From JALCSJ01 sp036788835 (GTDB taxonomy: Bacteria; Bacillota; Negativicutes; Acidaminococcales; Acidaminococcaceae): a DNA stretch of 41,569 nucleotides. Below are positions 25,856 through 33,657 of this stretch, one piece after another. Where the stretch lies: positions 1 to 41,569 of the forward strand of contig DAIQMR010000023.1 in the NCBI GenBank assembly GCA_036788835.1, written 5' to 3'. Position 1 is the first letter of the stretch, and each line of letters begins with the position of its first letter. Made by a program: the position numbers and the translations under genes. The notes beneath the pieces were generated by a model. The model searched no databases. It saw only the letters and a list, made by a program, of their open reading frames with translations, and was not told the DNA's origin.

Positions 25856-25872
25856 ACCGGGAGGAATAAAAG

Positions 25873-26544
25873 ATGATTATTCTGGTGCGCCATGGAGAGG
25901 CAACACATCATATTCATAATTTAACCGGTGGATGGACGGATTCGGATTTAACGACCGTAGGCGAAGAACAGATGAAAGTCCTGGCAAAAAAAATGGCGAA
26001 AAGTTTCGTGGGCAGGGAACGCCCTGTGATTTTTACCAGCGATTTGCGCCGGGCTTTTTTAGGTGCCAGGATCATTGCCGAGGAAATGGGCAATCTTTCT
26101 GTGAGCAGTAAAAGTTTCCTCAGGGAAAAAAATAATGGCAAGGCAGCAGGGCTTACGGAAACCGCGGCAAAAAAGTTTTACCATGGACCAACGGATGGAC
26201 GGGAACTGGATCATGTGAATTATGATGCAGGGGAAACCAGAAGGGATTTCTTCCAAAGGTGCAAAAAGGGTTTTGAGGAAATTTTACCCTCGGCGGAAAA
26301 CATTATTATCGTGTCACATAAGGGAACTGTGCAGAATATACTTTTTGCCTGGCTGGGATTATCTATTGAAGAAGTTTATGCTAAAAATATTTCTTTTGAC
26401 ATCAGGCCTGCTTCTGTGACAATCTTGGGTGTGAACAGGTGGCACGAGCATACGGTATTTGGACTTAACGATACGGGGTATTTGTCACGGGGACAGAATT
26501 TGGAGATCTTTCATTATAAGCATCTTAACAGATTGCCACGTTGA
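25873..26544 (+). CDS. Histidine phosphatase family protein
   Basis: A phosphoglycerate mutase-like phosphatase of branch 1. The phospho-acceptor is His8 in ILVRHGEATHH. The arginine in FTSDLRRAFLGARIIAE and the second histidine in IIIVSHKGTVQNILFAWLGL complete the usual pocket. The 223-aa product does not reveal its substrate. The ribosome-binding site GGGAGGA precedes the ATG. The gene takes the place of divIVA between ylmH and ileS. Its stop codon TGA lies inside the -35 hexamer of the ileS promoter. Confidence 0.85.
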   Translation: MIILVRHGEATHHIHNLTGGWTDSDLTTVGEEQMKVLAKKMAKSFVGRERPVIFTSDLRRAFLGARIIAEEMGNLSVSSKSFLREKNNGKAAGLTETAAKKFYHGPTDGRELDHVNYDAGETRRDFFQRCKKGFEEILPSAENIIIVSHKGTVQNILFAWLGLSIEEVYAKNISFDIRPASVTILGVNRWHEHTVFGLNDTGYLSRGQNLEIFHYKHLNRLPR

Positions 26545-26570
26545 CAGAGGTATATTAATTATTGTATAAT
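26541..26570 (+). promoter_or_regulatory. ileS promoter
   Basis: TTGACA (26541-26546), 18-bp spacer, TATAAT (26565-26570), consensus at both hexamers. The -35 overlaps the stop codon of the preceding gene. Confidence 0.85.
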
Positions 26571-26576
26571 AACAAC

Positions 26577-26837
26577 AATTTGAGAAAATAAAAGCCATGA
26601 CGGAGACAGTAAATCTTAAGGCCTGATTTAAAAGTGACATTTGAGCGAGATGGAGTCGGTGGAAGTCCATACGAAAGCCTTAAAATCGAAAATCACTCCT
26701 GAGCTGTTTGTCTGAACCTATAGTAAGGCAAACCGTGTCAAGAACGTTAAAACTTTTGAGTGGCAGGAAACTGTCATGAGGGTGGTACCACGGGTAACAA
26801 TGTCTCGTCCCTTCGGGGAACGAGATTTATTTTTTTG
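26577..26837 (+). promoter_or_regulatory. T-box leader, isoleucine specific (specifier ATC)
   Basis: A tRNA-sensing attenuator. Stem I contains GAGTCGGTGGAAGTCC. The specifier ATC (26692-26694), an Ile codon, is followed by ACTCCTGAGC. The T-box sequence is AGGGTGGTACCACG (26779-26792). The terminator is CTCGT (26804-26808) plus CCC, a TTCG loop, GGG, a bulged A and ACGAG (26820-26824), followed by ATTTATTTTTTT. Uncharged tRNA-Ile should permit read-through into ileS. Confidence 0.93.
26804..26837 (+). terminator. Conditional terminator of the ileS T-box
   Basis: The stem CTCGT/ACGAG with an inner CCC/GGG capped by TTCG, followed by a T-rich run. It is disrupted when the antiterminator forms. 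Confidence 0.85.
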
Positions 26838-26849
26838 GAGGTGTAAATA

Positions 26850-29651
26850 GTGAGCGAAGACAATTACGGTAAAACATTAAACCTACCTAAAACAGATTTC
26901 CCTATGCGGGCAGGTTTACCTCAGAGAGAGCCTGAATTATTGAAGTTCTGGTATGACAATCACATTTATGAAGAAAAGGAAAAAATGCATGCTGATTTGC
27001 CCAAATGGGTTTTGCATGACGGACCTCCTTATGCCAATGGAAAGATTCACATGGGCACTGCTTTAAACAAAATCCTAAAAGATATTGTTATAAAGTATAA
27101 GTATGCCCGGGGTTTTGATACTCCTTATGTACCGGGCTGGGATACCCATGGTATGCCTATTGAGCATGCCTGCCTCAATGCAGAGGGCATTGACAGACAT
27201 AACATGGACGCCTTGACTTTAAGAAAACGCTGCCATGCTTATGCTCTGAAATGGCTGGATGATCAAAGAGATGATTTCAAACGTTTGGGCGTATTGGGCG
27301 ATTGGGACCATCCTTACATCACTTTGCAACCGGAACTGGAAGCAGAACAAATCAGGGTCTTTGGTTCTATGGCCAACAAAGGCTATATCTACAAGGGCAA
27401 AAAAAGCGTTTATTGGTGTCCTCACTGCGAAACAGCTCTAGCCGAGGCAGAAATTGAATATAAGGACATGAAGACTCCTACCATCTATGTTAAGATGCCC
27501 CTTGTTAAAGACAACGGCCAAACACCGGAAGCTGCCAAAGGCAAGAAGGCGTACATGGTTATTTGGACAACCACTCCTTGGACAATGCCTGCTAACGTGG
27601 CTATAGCCCTGAATCCTAACTTTGAATATGCCTGGGTAGAATACGGCGATGAAGTTTTATTTATGGCCAAGGAATTAATGGGGAAAGTAGCCGAAGAATG
27701 CAATTTAACCTTTGGTAAAATTTTAGGAATTACTTTGGGCAAGGATATGGAATATGCCGAATGCGAACATCCTTTCCCGGAATATAATCATCGTAAATCT
27801 TTAGTGGTTCTGGCTGATTATGTTGACCTGGAAACAGGTACCGGCTGCGTTCATACTGCTCCCGGCCATGGTGACGTTGACTATTTGACAGGTGTTGAGT
27901 ACAAGCTTCCTATCTTGTGTCCGGTTGATGCACAAGGCAAACTGACGGCAGAAGCGGGAGAACGCTTTAAAGGGATGTTTGTGTTTGATGCCAATATTCC
28001 TGTTTTGAAGTACTTGGCAGAATTAGGGGTATTGTTGGGCAAGAAAAATATTACTCACCAATATGCTCATTGCTGGCGCTGCAAACAACCAATTATTTTC
28101 AGAGCAACCGAGCAGTGGTTTGCTTCTATTGATGGGTTCAGAGAACAGGCATTGAAGGCCATTGCCGATGAGGTACAATGGATTCCTTCCTGGGGCGAAT
28201 CCCGGATTCACAATATGGTGGCTGACCGTCACGATTGGTGCATTTCCCGGCAGAGAACTTGGGGTGTACCAATTCCTGTATTCTATTGCAAGGATTGCGG
28301 CGAACCTTTTGTTAATGAAGATACCATTGCTAAAGTTGCCGATATTTTTGCTAAAGAAGGCAGCGATGCCTGGTGGGCCCACAGTGCAGAAGAGCTTTTG
28401 CCGGAAGGCATAAAATGTCCTAAGTGCGGTGGTACTCACTTCCGTAAAGAATCAGATACCATGGATGTATGGTTTGACAGCGGTTCTACTCATATGTCTG
28501 TGTTGAAACAACGGCCGGAACTTCATTGGCCCGCAGATATGTATTTGGAAGGCAGTGACCAGCACAGAGGCTGGTTCCAATCCTCTCTGTTGACCTCTGT
28601 AGCCGTGACCGGTCATGCTCCGTATAAAGCAGTATTGACTCACGGGTATGTGGTTGACGGTGAAGGTCGTAAGATGAGTAAATCTGTGGGTAATACTATC
28701 GCGCCACAGGATATCATCAAACAATACGGCGCTGATATTGTCCGCTTGTGGGCAGCATCTTCTGACTATAAAGCCGATATCAGGATTTCCAAAGATATTC
28801 TGAAACAATTATCTGAAGTATACCGGAAGATTCGCAACACCATACGATATATTTTAGGTAACACCAGTGATTTCGACTATGCCAAGGACAGAGTGCCTTT
28901 TGCCGAAATGGAAGAATTGGATAAGTGGGCTTTGATGCATACTCAGCTTCTGAAGAAGGAAGTTACGGCGGCCTATGAAAGCTATGATTTCCATGTGCTC
29001 TATCATGCTATTCATAATTTCTGTACATTGGAAATGAGTGCTTTCTACATGGATATTATTAAGGATAGGCTGTATACCTCTAAGCCTGATGACCAAAAAC
29101 GCCGCAGTGCGCAAACAGCTATGTACGAAATCATGGAAGACTTGATTATTATGCTGTCGCCTGTACTGAGCTTCACCATGGAAGAAGTTTATCAGTTTAT
29201 GAACAAACCGGCAGATGCCCCAAAAAGCGTGCAAATGCTTCCTTGGCCAACTGTGCATGAGGAATACATTGATAAGGACCTGGAAACCAAGTGGGATGAG
29301 TTTATTACCATTCGTGGTGAAATCACTAAAGTCCTGGAAAGCGCACGTCAGGCCAAGACCATTGGTCATTCCCTGGATGCCAAAGTAGAACTTCATGCAG
29401 AAGGAGACGCTCTGCGTATCCTTAAATCCGTAGAAAAAGATTTGGCTAATTTGCTTATTGTTTCCCAGGCAGTAATTGTGGAAGGTGTAGCAGCTGGAGC
29501 TGAAGCTACCGGCAGAGAAGATTTGAAGGTAACGGTTAAACCGGCCGAAGGGCATAAATGTGAACGGTGCTGGAATTACAGCGACACTGTAGGTCAGGAT
29601 CCTGAACATCCGACTCTGTGTGCTAGATGTAGCGCAGTGGTCAAAGATTAA
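26850..29651 (+). CDS. ileS: Isoleucyl-tRNA synthetase
   Basis: Class Ia synthetase charging tRNA-Ile. The HIGH-type motif is KIHMGTALNK, and KMSKS is present intact in GRKMSKSVGN. The editing domain (CP1) includes WTTTPWTMPANVAIALNP and TAPGHGDVDY. The C-terminal zinc site CERCWNYSDTVG...LCARC is typical of the bacterial type. The product is 933 aa. The start is GTG at 26850 behind GGAGGTG. Controlled by the isoleucine T-box, and last gene of the ylm-ileS region, as in Bacillus. Confidence 0.98.
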   Translation: MSEDNYGKTLNLPKTDFPMRAGLPQREPELLKFWYDNHIYEEKEKMHADLPKWVLHDGPPYANGKIHMGTALNKILKDIVIKYKYARGFDTPYVPGWDTHGMPIEHACLNAEGIDRHNMDALTLRKRCHAYALKWLDDQRDDFKRLGVLGDWDHPYITLQPELEAEQIRVFGSMANKGYIYKGKKSVYWCPHCETALAEAEIEYKDMKTPTIYVKMPLVKDNGQTPEAAKGKKAYMVIWTTTPWTMPANVAIALNPNFEYAWVEYGDEVLFMAKELMGKVAEECNLTFGKILGITLGKDMEYAECEHPFPEYNHRKSLVVLADYVDLETGTGCVHTAPGHGDVDYLTGVEYKLPILCPVDAQGKLTAEAGERFKGMFVFDANIPVLKYLAELGVLLGKKNITHQYAHCWRCKQPIIFRATEQWFASIDGFREQALKAIADEVQWIPSWGESRIHNMVADRHDWCISRQRTWGVPIPVFYCKDCGEPFVNEDTIAKVADIFAKEGSDAWWAHSAEELLPEGIKCPKCGGTHFRKESDTMDVWFDSGSTHMSVLKQRPELHWPADMYLEGSDQHRGWFQSSLLTSVAVTGHAPYKAVLTHGYVVDGEGRKMSKSVGNTIAPQDIIKQYGADIVRLWAASSDYKADIRISKDILKQLSEVYRKIRNTIRYILGNTSDFDYAKDRVPFAEMEELDKWALMHTQLLKKEVTAAYESYDFHVLYHAIHNFCTLEMSAFYMDIIKDRLYTSKPDDQKRRSAQTAMYEIMEDLIIMLSPVLSFTMEEVYQFMNKPADAPKSVQMLPWPTVHEEYIDKDLETKWDEFITIRGEITKVLESARQAKTIGHSLDAKVELHAEGDALRILKSVEKDLANLLIVSQAVIVEGVAAGAEATGREDLKVTVKPAEGHKCERCWNYSDTVGQDPEHPTLCARCSAVVKD

Positions 29652-29673
29652 ATAAAAAATAAAGCTTAATAGC

Positions 29674-29711
29674 AAAAGGACTTTACAACGATTAGGTTGT
29701 AAAGCCCTTTT
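29674..29711. terminator. Bidirectional terminator between ileS and the minus-strand small gene
   Basis: AAAAGG-A-CTTTACAAC (29674-29689) pairs with GTTGTAAAG-C-CCTTTT (29696-29711). T-rich tails are available on both strands, so it can serve ileS and the convergent small gene. Confidence 0.85.
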
Positions 29712-29712
29712 G

Positions 29713-29895
29713 TTATTCGTAGTGGTTAAGGATGTCTTTGATGCGTTCCTTTTTTGTTTTGGGAACTTTTTTCTCATAATTGCGGAAATTGTTGTCTCTG
29801 TGGTCAGTGGAATAGTCTGCATAATCTATTTCATAATGACCCTCGTAGCTTCTATTGTAATCTCCGTGACCATCCTCACAATATATTTGTTCCAT
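29713..29895 (-). CDS. Small His/Tyr/Asp-rich protein, unknown
   Basis: Not recognised. The 60-aa hydrophilic product has a first half rich in Tyr, Asp, His and Asn (CEDGHGDYNRSYEGHYEIDY, then ADYSTDHRDNNFRNYEK). It ends in a basic helix-like tail (KVPKTKKERIKDILNHYE). The ATG is preceded at good spacing by AGGAAGTGAG on the minus strand, which supports translation. It lies 43 bases downstream of tRNA-Val on the same strand, without a clear promoter of its own, so it may be read from the tRNA promoter. It ends at the shared terminator with ileS. The His/Asp/Tyr density would suit metal binding, but that is a guess. Confidence 0.55.
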   Translation of the reverse strand: MEQIYCEDGHGDYNRSYEGHYEIDYADYSTDHRDNNFRNYEKKVPKTKKERIKDILNHYE

Positions 29896-29938
29896 ATGCT
29901 CACTTCCTGATAAAACTCTATCTCAACTTTTAAAAAAA

Positions 29939-30015
29939 TGGTGGAACTAACAGGACTCGGACCTGTGACCCCCACGATGTCAACGTGGTACTCTAACCAT
30001 CTGAGCTATAGTTCC
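29939..30015 (-). tRNA. tRNA-Val (anticodon GAC)
   Basis: Minus-strand cloverleaf. The acceptor arm is GGAACTA/TAGTTCC, the D stem GCTC/GAGT, the anticodon stem CCACG/CGTGG around loop TTGACAT (anticodon GAC) and the T stem ACAGG/CCTGT around TCCGAGT. The discriminator A is followed by an encoded CCA (29939-29941 on the plus strand). It reads GUC/GUU valine codons. Confidence 0.95.
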
Positions 30016-30034
30016 GCACTAAATTACTGCTGTT

Positions 30035-30064
30035 ATTCTAGCTTATAATGGCAATGGTTGTCAA
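30035..30064 (-). promoter_or_regulatory. tRNA-Val promoter (minus strand)
   Basis: On the minus strand: TTGACA (plus 30059-30064), 18-bp spacer, TAGAAT (plus 30035-30040), about 20 bases upstream of the mature tRNA 5' end. Confidence 0.75.
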
Positions 30065-30125
30065 GTTTGCCGTACCTTTGCCTATGATTTTGTACAGGTT
30101 TTCCCTTATTTTTTTCCCTATAATG

Positions 30126-30154
30126 TTGGTTTTTTCGTGGATAAACAGTATAAT
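30126..30154 (+). promoter_or_regulatory. Promoter of the cyclophilin-phoH operon
   Basis: TTGGTT (30126-30131), 17-bp spacer, TATAAT (30149-30154). Confidence 0.65.
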
Positions 30155-30188
30155 ATAAGGTATAAAAGTATAAATGGAGGAATGTATA

Positions 30189-30782
30189 GTGAAAAAAATA
30201 TTTAGCATAGTGCTGATAGCGGTTTGTTGTGTTTTCTTGGCAGCCTGTGGGAGCCAGGGAAAGAAAGCTGGCGCAGGAACGACTGAGAAAAAAGCTTCTG
30301 CGGCACCTTCGGTTAAACCGTCTACAGCTATTTTTATTACCAATATGGGAAATTTTGAAGTAAAACTTGCCACTAAAGATGCACCTGTAACCTGTGCCAA
30401 TTTCATTAAATTGGCGAAAGACGGATTTTATAAAAACACTACTTTTCATAGAGTAATTGATGGTTTTATGATTCAAGGGGGAGACCCGACCGGTACTGGT
30501 ACAGGTGGCCCCGGTTATGCTATTAAAGATGAATTTTCTCCCAAATTAAAGCATGATTCCGCCGGAGTGCTTTCTATGGCTAATGCCGGTCCCAATACCG
30601 GCGGCAGTCAATTCTTTATTACTTTGGCACCTACAGACTGGCTGAATAACAAGCATGCTGTTTTTGGCAAAGTCGTTAAAGGATTGGATGTAGTACAAAA
30701 AATCGGTAAGGTTAAGACGGATAGTCGTGATAAACCGGTAAACCGGGTAGTTATTAAGGACATAGAAATTAAAGAACAATAG
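30189..30782 (+). CDS. Cyclophilin-type peptidyl-prolyl isomerase lipoprotein
   Basis: Catalyses cis-trans isomerisation of prolyl bonds, here outside the cytoplasm. The N-terminus KKIFSIVLIAVCCVFLAAC is a lipoprotein signal with lipobox LAAC (lipidated Cys20). A Lys/Ala-rich linker follows, then the cyclophilin domain (from about residue 48): ANFIKLAKDGFYKNTTFHRVIDGFMIQGGDPTGTGTGGPG, SMANAGPNTGGSQFFIT and HAVFGKVVKGLDVV. The active-site residues Arg, Phe and Gln of FHRV, GGSQFF and GGDPTG are present. The GTG at 30189 is seven bases after GGAGGA (30176-30181); an ATG at 30174 overlaps that site. The protein is a likely substrate of the Lgt encoded in this window. Confidence 0.92.
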   Translation: MKKIFSIVLIAVCCVFLAACGSQGKKAGAGTTEKKASAAPSVKPSTAIFITNMGNFEVKLATKDAPVTCANFIKLAKDGFYKNTTFHRVIDGFMIQGGDPTGTGTGGPGYAIKDEFSPKLKHDSAGVLSMANAGPNTGGSQFFITLAPTDWLNNKHAVFGKVVKGLDVVQKIGKVKTDSRDKPVNRVVIKDIEIKEQ

Positions 30783-30797
30783 AGGGGAGGGAGTTTT

Positions 30798-31799
30798 TTG
30801 CCGGATAAAACCGAAACAAGATTTGAAGTGCGTGACCAACAAGAAATGCTAGGAATTCTAGGCAAAAATGATGAATTGCTGCGTATTATGCAGGAGGGGG
30901 TAGCATGTACGCTGGTAGCCAGAGGCAATGTGATTGTGGCAAGCGGGGCACAAAATGATGTAGAACTGGCAGCCAAATTGATAGAAGAAATGCTCTATCT
31001 TTACAGACAGGGATTGCCCATCACCAGCCATGAAGTCCGTTACAGCCTAAAAATGCTATCAGAAGGCAAGGAAGAAAGCCTCCATAAAATGAACTCTCAG
31101 ACCATTCTTGTTACCAACAGAGGCCGTCAAGTAAAGGCTAAAACCATGGGACAGCTGACTTACCTGGATGCCATTGAAAACAATGTTATCACCATTGGCA
31201 TCGGGCCTGCCGGAACAGGGAAAACCTATTTGGCAGTAGCAATGGCTGTGAAAGCCCTTCGCGGCAAAGAAGTGGAGCGTATTATTCTCACCAGACCGGC
31301 GGTAGAAGCCGGGGAAAAACTGGGCTTTTTGCCGGGGGATTTACAGGAAAAGGTTGACCCCTATTTACGCCCTCTTTATGATGCTCTTTATGAAATGCTA
31401 GGTTTGGAAACCTTTCAGAAGTATTTAGCTAAAGGAGTATTGGAAGTAGCGCCTTTGGCCTATATGCGCGGCAGAACCTTAAATGATTCTTTCATTATCT
31501 TGGATGAAGCCCAAAATACTACTCCTGAGCAAATGAAAATGGTTTTAACCAGATTCGGATTTGGTTCTAAAATGGTTATAACCGGCGATGCCACTCAGGT
31601 AGATTTGCCCAATGGAAAAGAGTCCGGACTTACTAATTCCGCATATGTATTGCGGGATACGCCAGGCATTGGTATTGTGCATTTTACTGAGGCAGATGTA
31701 GTGCGGCACGAAATTGTGGCAAAAATTATCAGGGCTTATGATGATTATGATAAACAAGTGGAGATTGCCAAATCAGCGAAGGAATCGAGAGAATCATGA
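30798..31799 (+). CDS. phoH: PhoH family ATPase
   Basis: A P-loop ATPase with RNA-helicase-like features, usually linked to rRNA maturation through its neighbour ybeY. The N-terminal KH-like region is followed by Walker A GPAGTGKT (residues 136-143), LTRPAVEAGEKLGFLPGDL and Walker B FIILDEAQNTTPEQMK. MVITGDATQVDLP completes the family signature. The 333-aa product starts on TTG at 30798, six bases after GGGGAGGGAG; no ATG lies nearby in frame. It overlaps ybeY by four bases. The intervening yqfF gene seen in Bacillus is missing. Confidence 0.94.
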   Translation: MPDKTETRFEVRDQQEMLGILGKNDELLRIMQEGVACTLVARGNVIVASGAQNDVELAAKLIEEMLYLYRQGLPITSHEVRYSLKMLSEGKEESLHKMNSQTILVTNRGRQVKAKTMGQLTYLDAIENNVITIGIGPAGTGKTYLAVAMAVKALRGKEVERIILTRPAVEAGEKLGFLPGDLQEKVDPYLRPLYDALYEMLGLETFQKYLAKGVLEVAPLAYMRGRTLNDSFIILDEAQNTTPEQMKMVLTRFGFGSKMVITGDATQVDLPNGKESGLTNSAYVLRDTPGIGIVHFTEADVVRHEIVAKIIRAYDDYDKQVEIAKSAKESRES

Positions 31800-32278
31800 T
31801 AGTATCTTTAGAAAATAATCAAGATAAAATACACATTCCCAAGGAAATGAACCAACTACTGACCGGGGCCATGAACATAGTGGCCAAACGTCAGAAACTG
31901 AAAGCCAATACAGAGGTGGACATTACCATTGTAACGGATGAAGAGATTCATGCTTTAAATAAACAGTACCGTGGAGTGGACAGGCCTACAGATGTGCTTT
32001 CTTTCGCTCTGGATGAAGGGGAGGAAGAACCGGCAATCCAAGACAGTGAGGCAGTGCACTTGTTGGGAGACATTATTATTTCGGCACCGAAGGCAGTGGC
32101 TCAGGGCGAGGAATTCGGCCATGGACTTCAACGGGAAATGACCTATTTGGCCGTCCATGGGATTTTACACCTTTTAGGTTATGACCACATGGAAGAACAT
32201 GATAAAGCGGCTATGCGCAAGGAAGAAGAAGCCGTCCTTAGGGGAATGGATTTATCCGAAGAGTTTTTTGGAGGCTGA
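31796..32278 (+). CDS. ybeY: Endoribonuclease YbeY
   Basis: Zinc-dependent endonuclease in 16S rRNA 3' maturation and ribosome quality control. The zinc motif H-X3-H-X5-H is HGILHLLGYDH (His121, His125, His131). The substrate-groove motif is YRGVDRPTDVLSFALDE. The 160-aa product is normal. It starts on the ATG that overlaps the phoH stop (ATGA), indicating translational coupling. dgkA, which usually follows in Bacillus, is absent; cdd comes directly. Confidence 0.96.
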   Translation: MIVSLENNQDKIHIPKEMNQLLTGAMNIVAKRQKLKANTEVDITIVTDEEIHALNKQYRGVDRPTDVLSFALDEGEEEPAIQDSEAVHLLGDIIISAPKAVAQGEEFGHGLQREMTYLAVHGILHLLGYDHMEEHDKAAMRKEEEAVLRGMDLSEEFFGG

Positions 32279-32284
32279 TAAAAA

Positions 32285-32668
32285 ATGGATCAGGAACTTT
32301 TTCGAGCAGCATTGGGGGCAAGGCAAAATGCTTATGCTCCTTATTCAAAATTCGCTGTGGGAGCAGCAGTGCGCACTATAGACGGGAAAATATTCACCGG
32401 CTGTAATGTGGAGAATGCCTCTTATGGTCTCAGTATGTGCGCAGAACGCAATGCTATTTTCGGGGCGGTGTGCCAAGGCTATAGCCAAATCACAGACCTG
32501 TGTGTCACAGCTGATACGAAAGAGCCTGTAGCACCTTGCGGAGCCTGTCGTCAAGTCATAGAAGAATTTAAAATTCCTATTATTTGGCTGACAAACTGCG
32601 CCGGTAAGTGTAAAAAAATGACGGGAGAAGAACTCCTACCTTACAGTTTTACAGACAAAGATTTATAA
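32285..32668 (+). CDS. cdd: Cytidine deaminase
   Basis: Converts cytidine/deoxycytidine to uridine/deoxyuridine in pyrimidine salvage. It is of the small tetrameric zinc type: Cys52-Ala-Glu54 in MCAERNAIF, and Cys85/Cys88 in APCGACRQV, three cysteines as zinc ligands. The N-terminal motif AYAPYSKFAVGAAV and GCNVENASYG form the substrate site. The 127-aa product is of normal size. It lies 6 bases after ybeY. Confidence 0.95.
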   Translation: MDQELFRAALGARQNAYAPYSKFAVGAAVRTIDGKIFTGCNVENASYGLSMCAERNAIFGAVCQGYSQITDLCVTADTKEPVAPCGACRQVIEEFKIPIIWLTNCAGKCKKMTGEELLPYSFTDKDL

Positions 32669-32692
32669 AAAAAGAAGAGGGAAGGGTTGTCC

Positions 32693-33601
32693 ATGAAGAC
32701 CGGACAGGAGCACAAATCAGGCTTTGTGGCTGTAGTGGGGCGTCCTAATGTGGGGAAATCTACACTGATTAACAGCTTGATTGGCGAAAAAATAGCCATT
32801 GTGGCAGATCGGCCTCAAACAACCAGAAACAAGATTATGTGCATTATGAATACAAATAATGCCCAAATCATGTTTTTAGATACGCCGGGTATTCATAAAC
32901 CCCATCATAAACTAGGGGAATATATGGTAAAGACCGCCGAAAGCGCTTTGGCGGAAGTAGATGCTGTTTTGTTTGTAGTTGATGCTACCGAGAGACGGGG
33001 CGCAGGAGATAATTTTATTATAGACAAGCTCAAAGCTTATCACACTCCTGTGATTTTAGTCATTAATAAGATGGACAAGCTGTCCAACAAGGATGCAATT
33101 TTTCAAATAATCGAAAGCTATCGTCATGGCTATGATTTTAAAGCTCTTTTGCCTATCTCGGCCCTTTTGGATAAAGATTTTTCCCTATTGATAGATGAGC
33201 TGCTGAAATATTTGCCTATTGGTCCGGAGTATTTTCCGGAAGATATGATTACCGATCAGCCGGAACGAATCTTAGTGGGGGAAATTATCCGGGAGAAAAT
33301 TTTAAAAATCACTAGGGATGAGGTACCCCATTCCGTGGCTGTGGAAATAGAAGAAATGCGTACCCGCAATAATGATAATCTCTATATCAGGGCAGAAATA
33401 TATGTGGAAAGGCCTTCCCAGAAAGGGATTATTATTGGCGCAGGAGGGAAGCTGCTGAAATTAATCGGTCAACAGGCCAGAAAAGATATAGAGGCACTGC
33501 TAGGGAATAAGACCTATTTGGATTTGTGGGTCAAGGTAAAACCTGACTGGCGGAACAGAGACCAGATGCTTAGACAATTGGGCTATAATGATGCTAAATA
33601 G
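32693..33601 (+). CDS. era: GTPase Era
   Basis: Essential GTPase that binds the 3' end of 16S rRNA during 30S assembly. G1 is GRPNVGKST (residues 16-24), followed by the G2 loop PQTTRNKI, G3 DTPG, G4 NKMD and G5 SALL. The C-terminal KH domain carries KGIIIGAGGKLLKLIGQQAR and LDLWVKVKPDWRN. The 302-aa product starts on ATG 32693 behind AAGGG; an in-frame TTG at 32687 is the alternative. It forms a phoH-ybeY-cdd-era ribosome-maturation unit. Confidence 0.97.
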   Translation: MKTGQEHKSGFVAVVGRPNVGKSTLINSLIGEKIAIVADRPQTTRNKIMCIMNTNNAQIMFLDTPGIHKPHHKLGEYMVKTAESALAEVDAVLFVVDATERRGAGDNFIIDKLKAYHTPVILVINKMDKLSNKDAIFQIIESYRHGYDFKALLPISALLDKDFSLLIDELLKYLPIGPEYFPEDMITDQPERILVGEIIREKILKITRDEVPHSVAVEIEEMRTRNNDNLYIRAEIYVERPSQKGIIIGAGGKLLKLIGQQARKDIEALLGNKTYLDLWVKVKPDWRNRDQMLRQLGYNDAK

Positions 33602-33607
33602 GCAATA

Positions 33608-33636
33608 TTGACCAAACTATGGGAAAATGGTATCAT
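33608..33636 (+). promoter_or_regulatory. Candidate promoter upstream of the CBS gene
   Basis: TTGACC (33608-33613), 17-bp spacer, TATCAT (33631-33636), in the short gap after era. An AGGAG at 33656-33660 follows but has no well-spaced in-frame start for the CBS protein. Confidence 0.45.
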
Positions 33637-33657
33637 TTGGTATATATTTTATGTTAG

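Noticed and set aside
29710..29910. A very hydrophobic 66-codon plus-strand frame downstream of ileS
   Set aside because: It lies directly behind the ileS terminator with no ribosome-binding site, and is the antisense of the His/Tyr/Asp-rich frame, which has one. Its hydrophobicity is a by-product of that complement.
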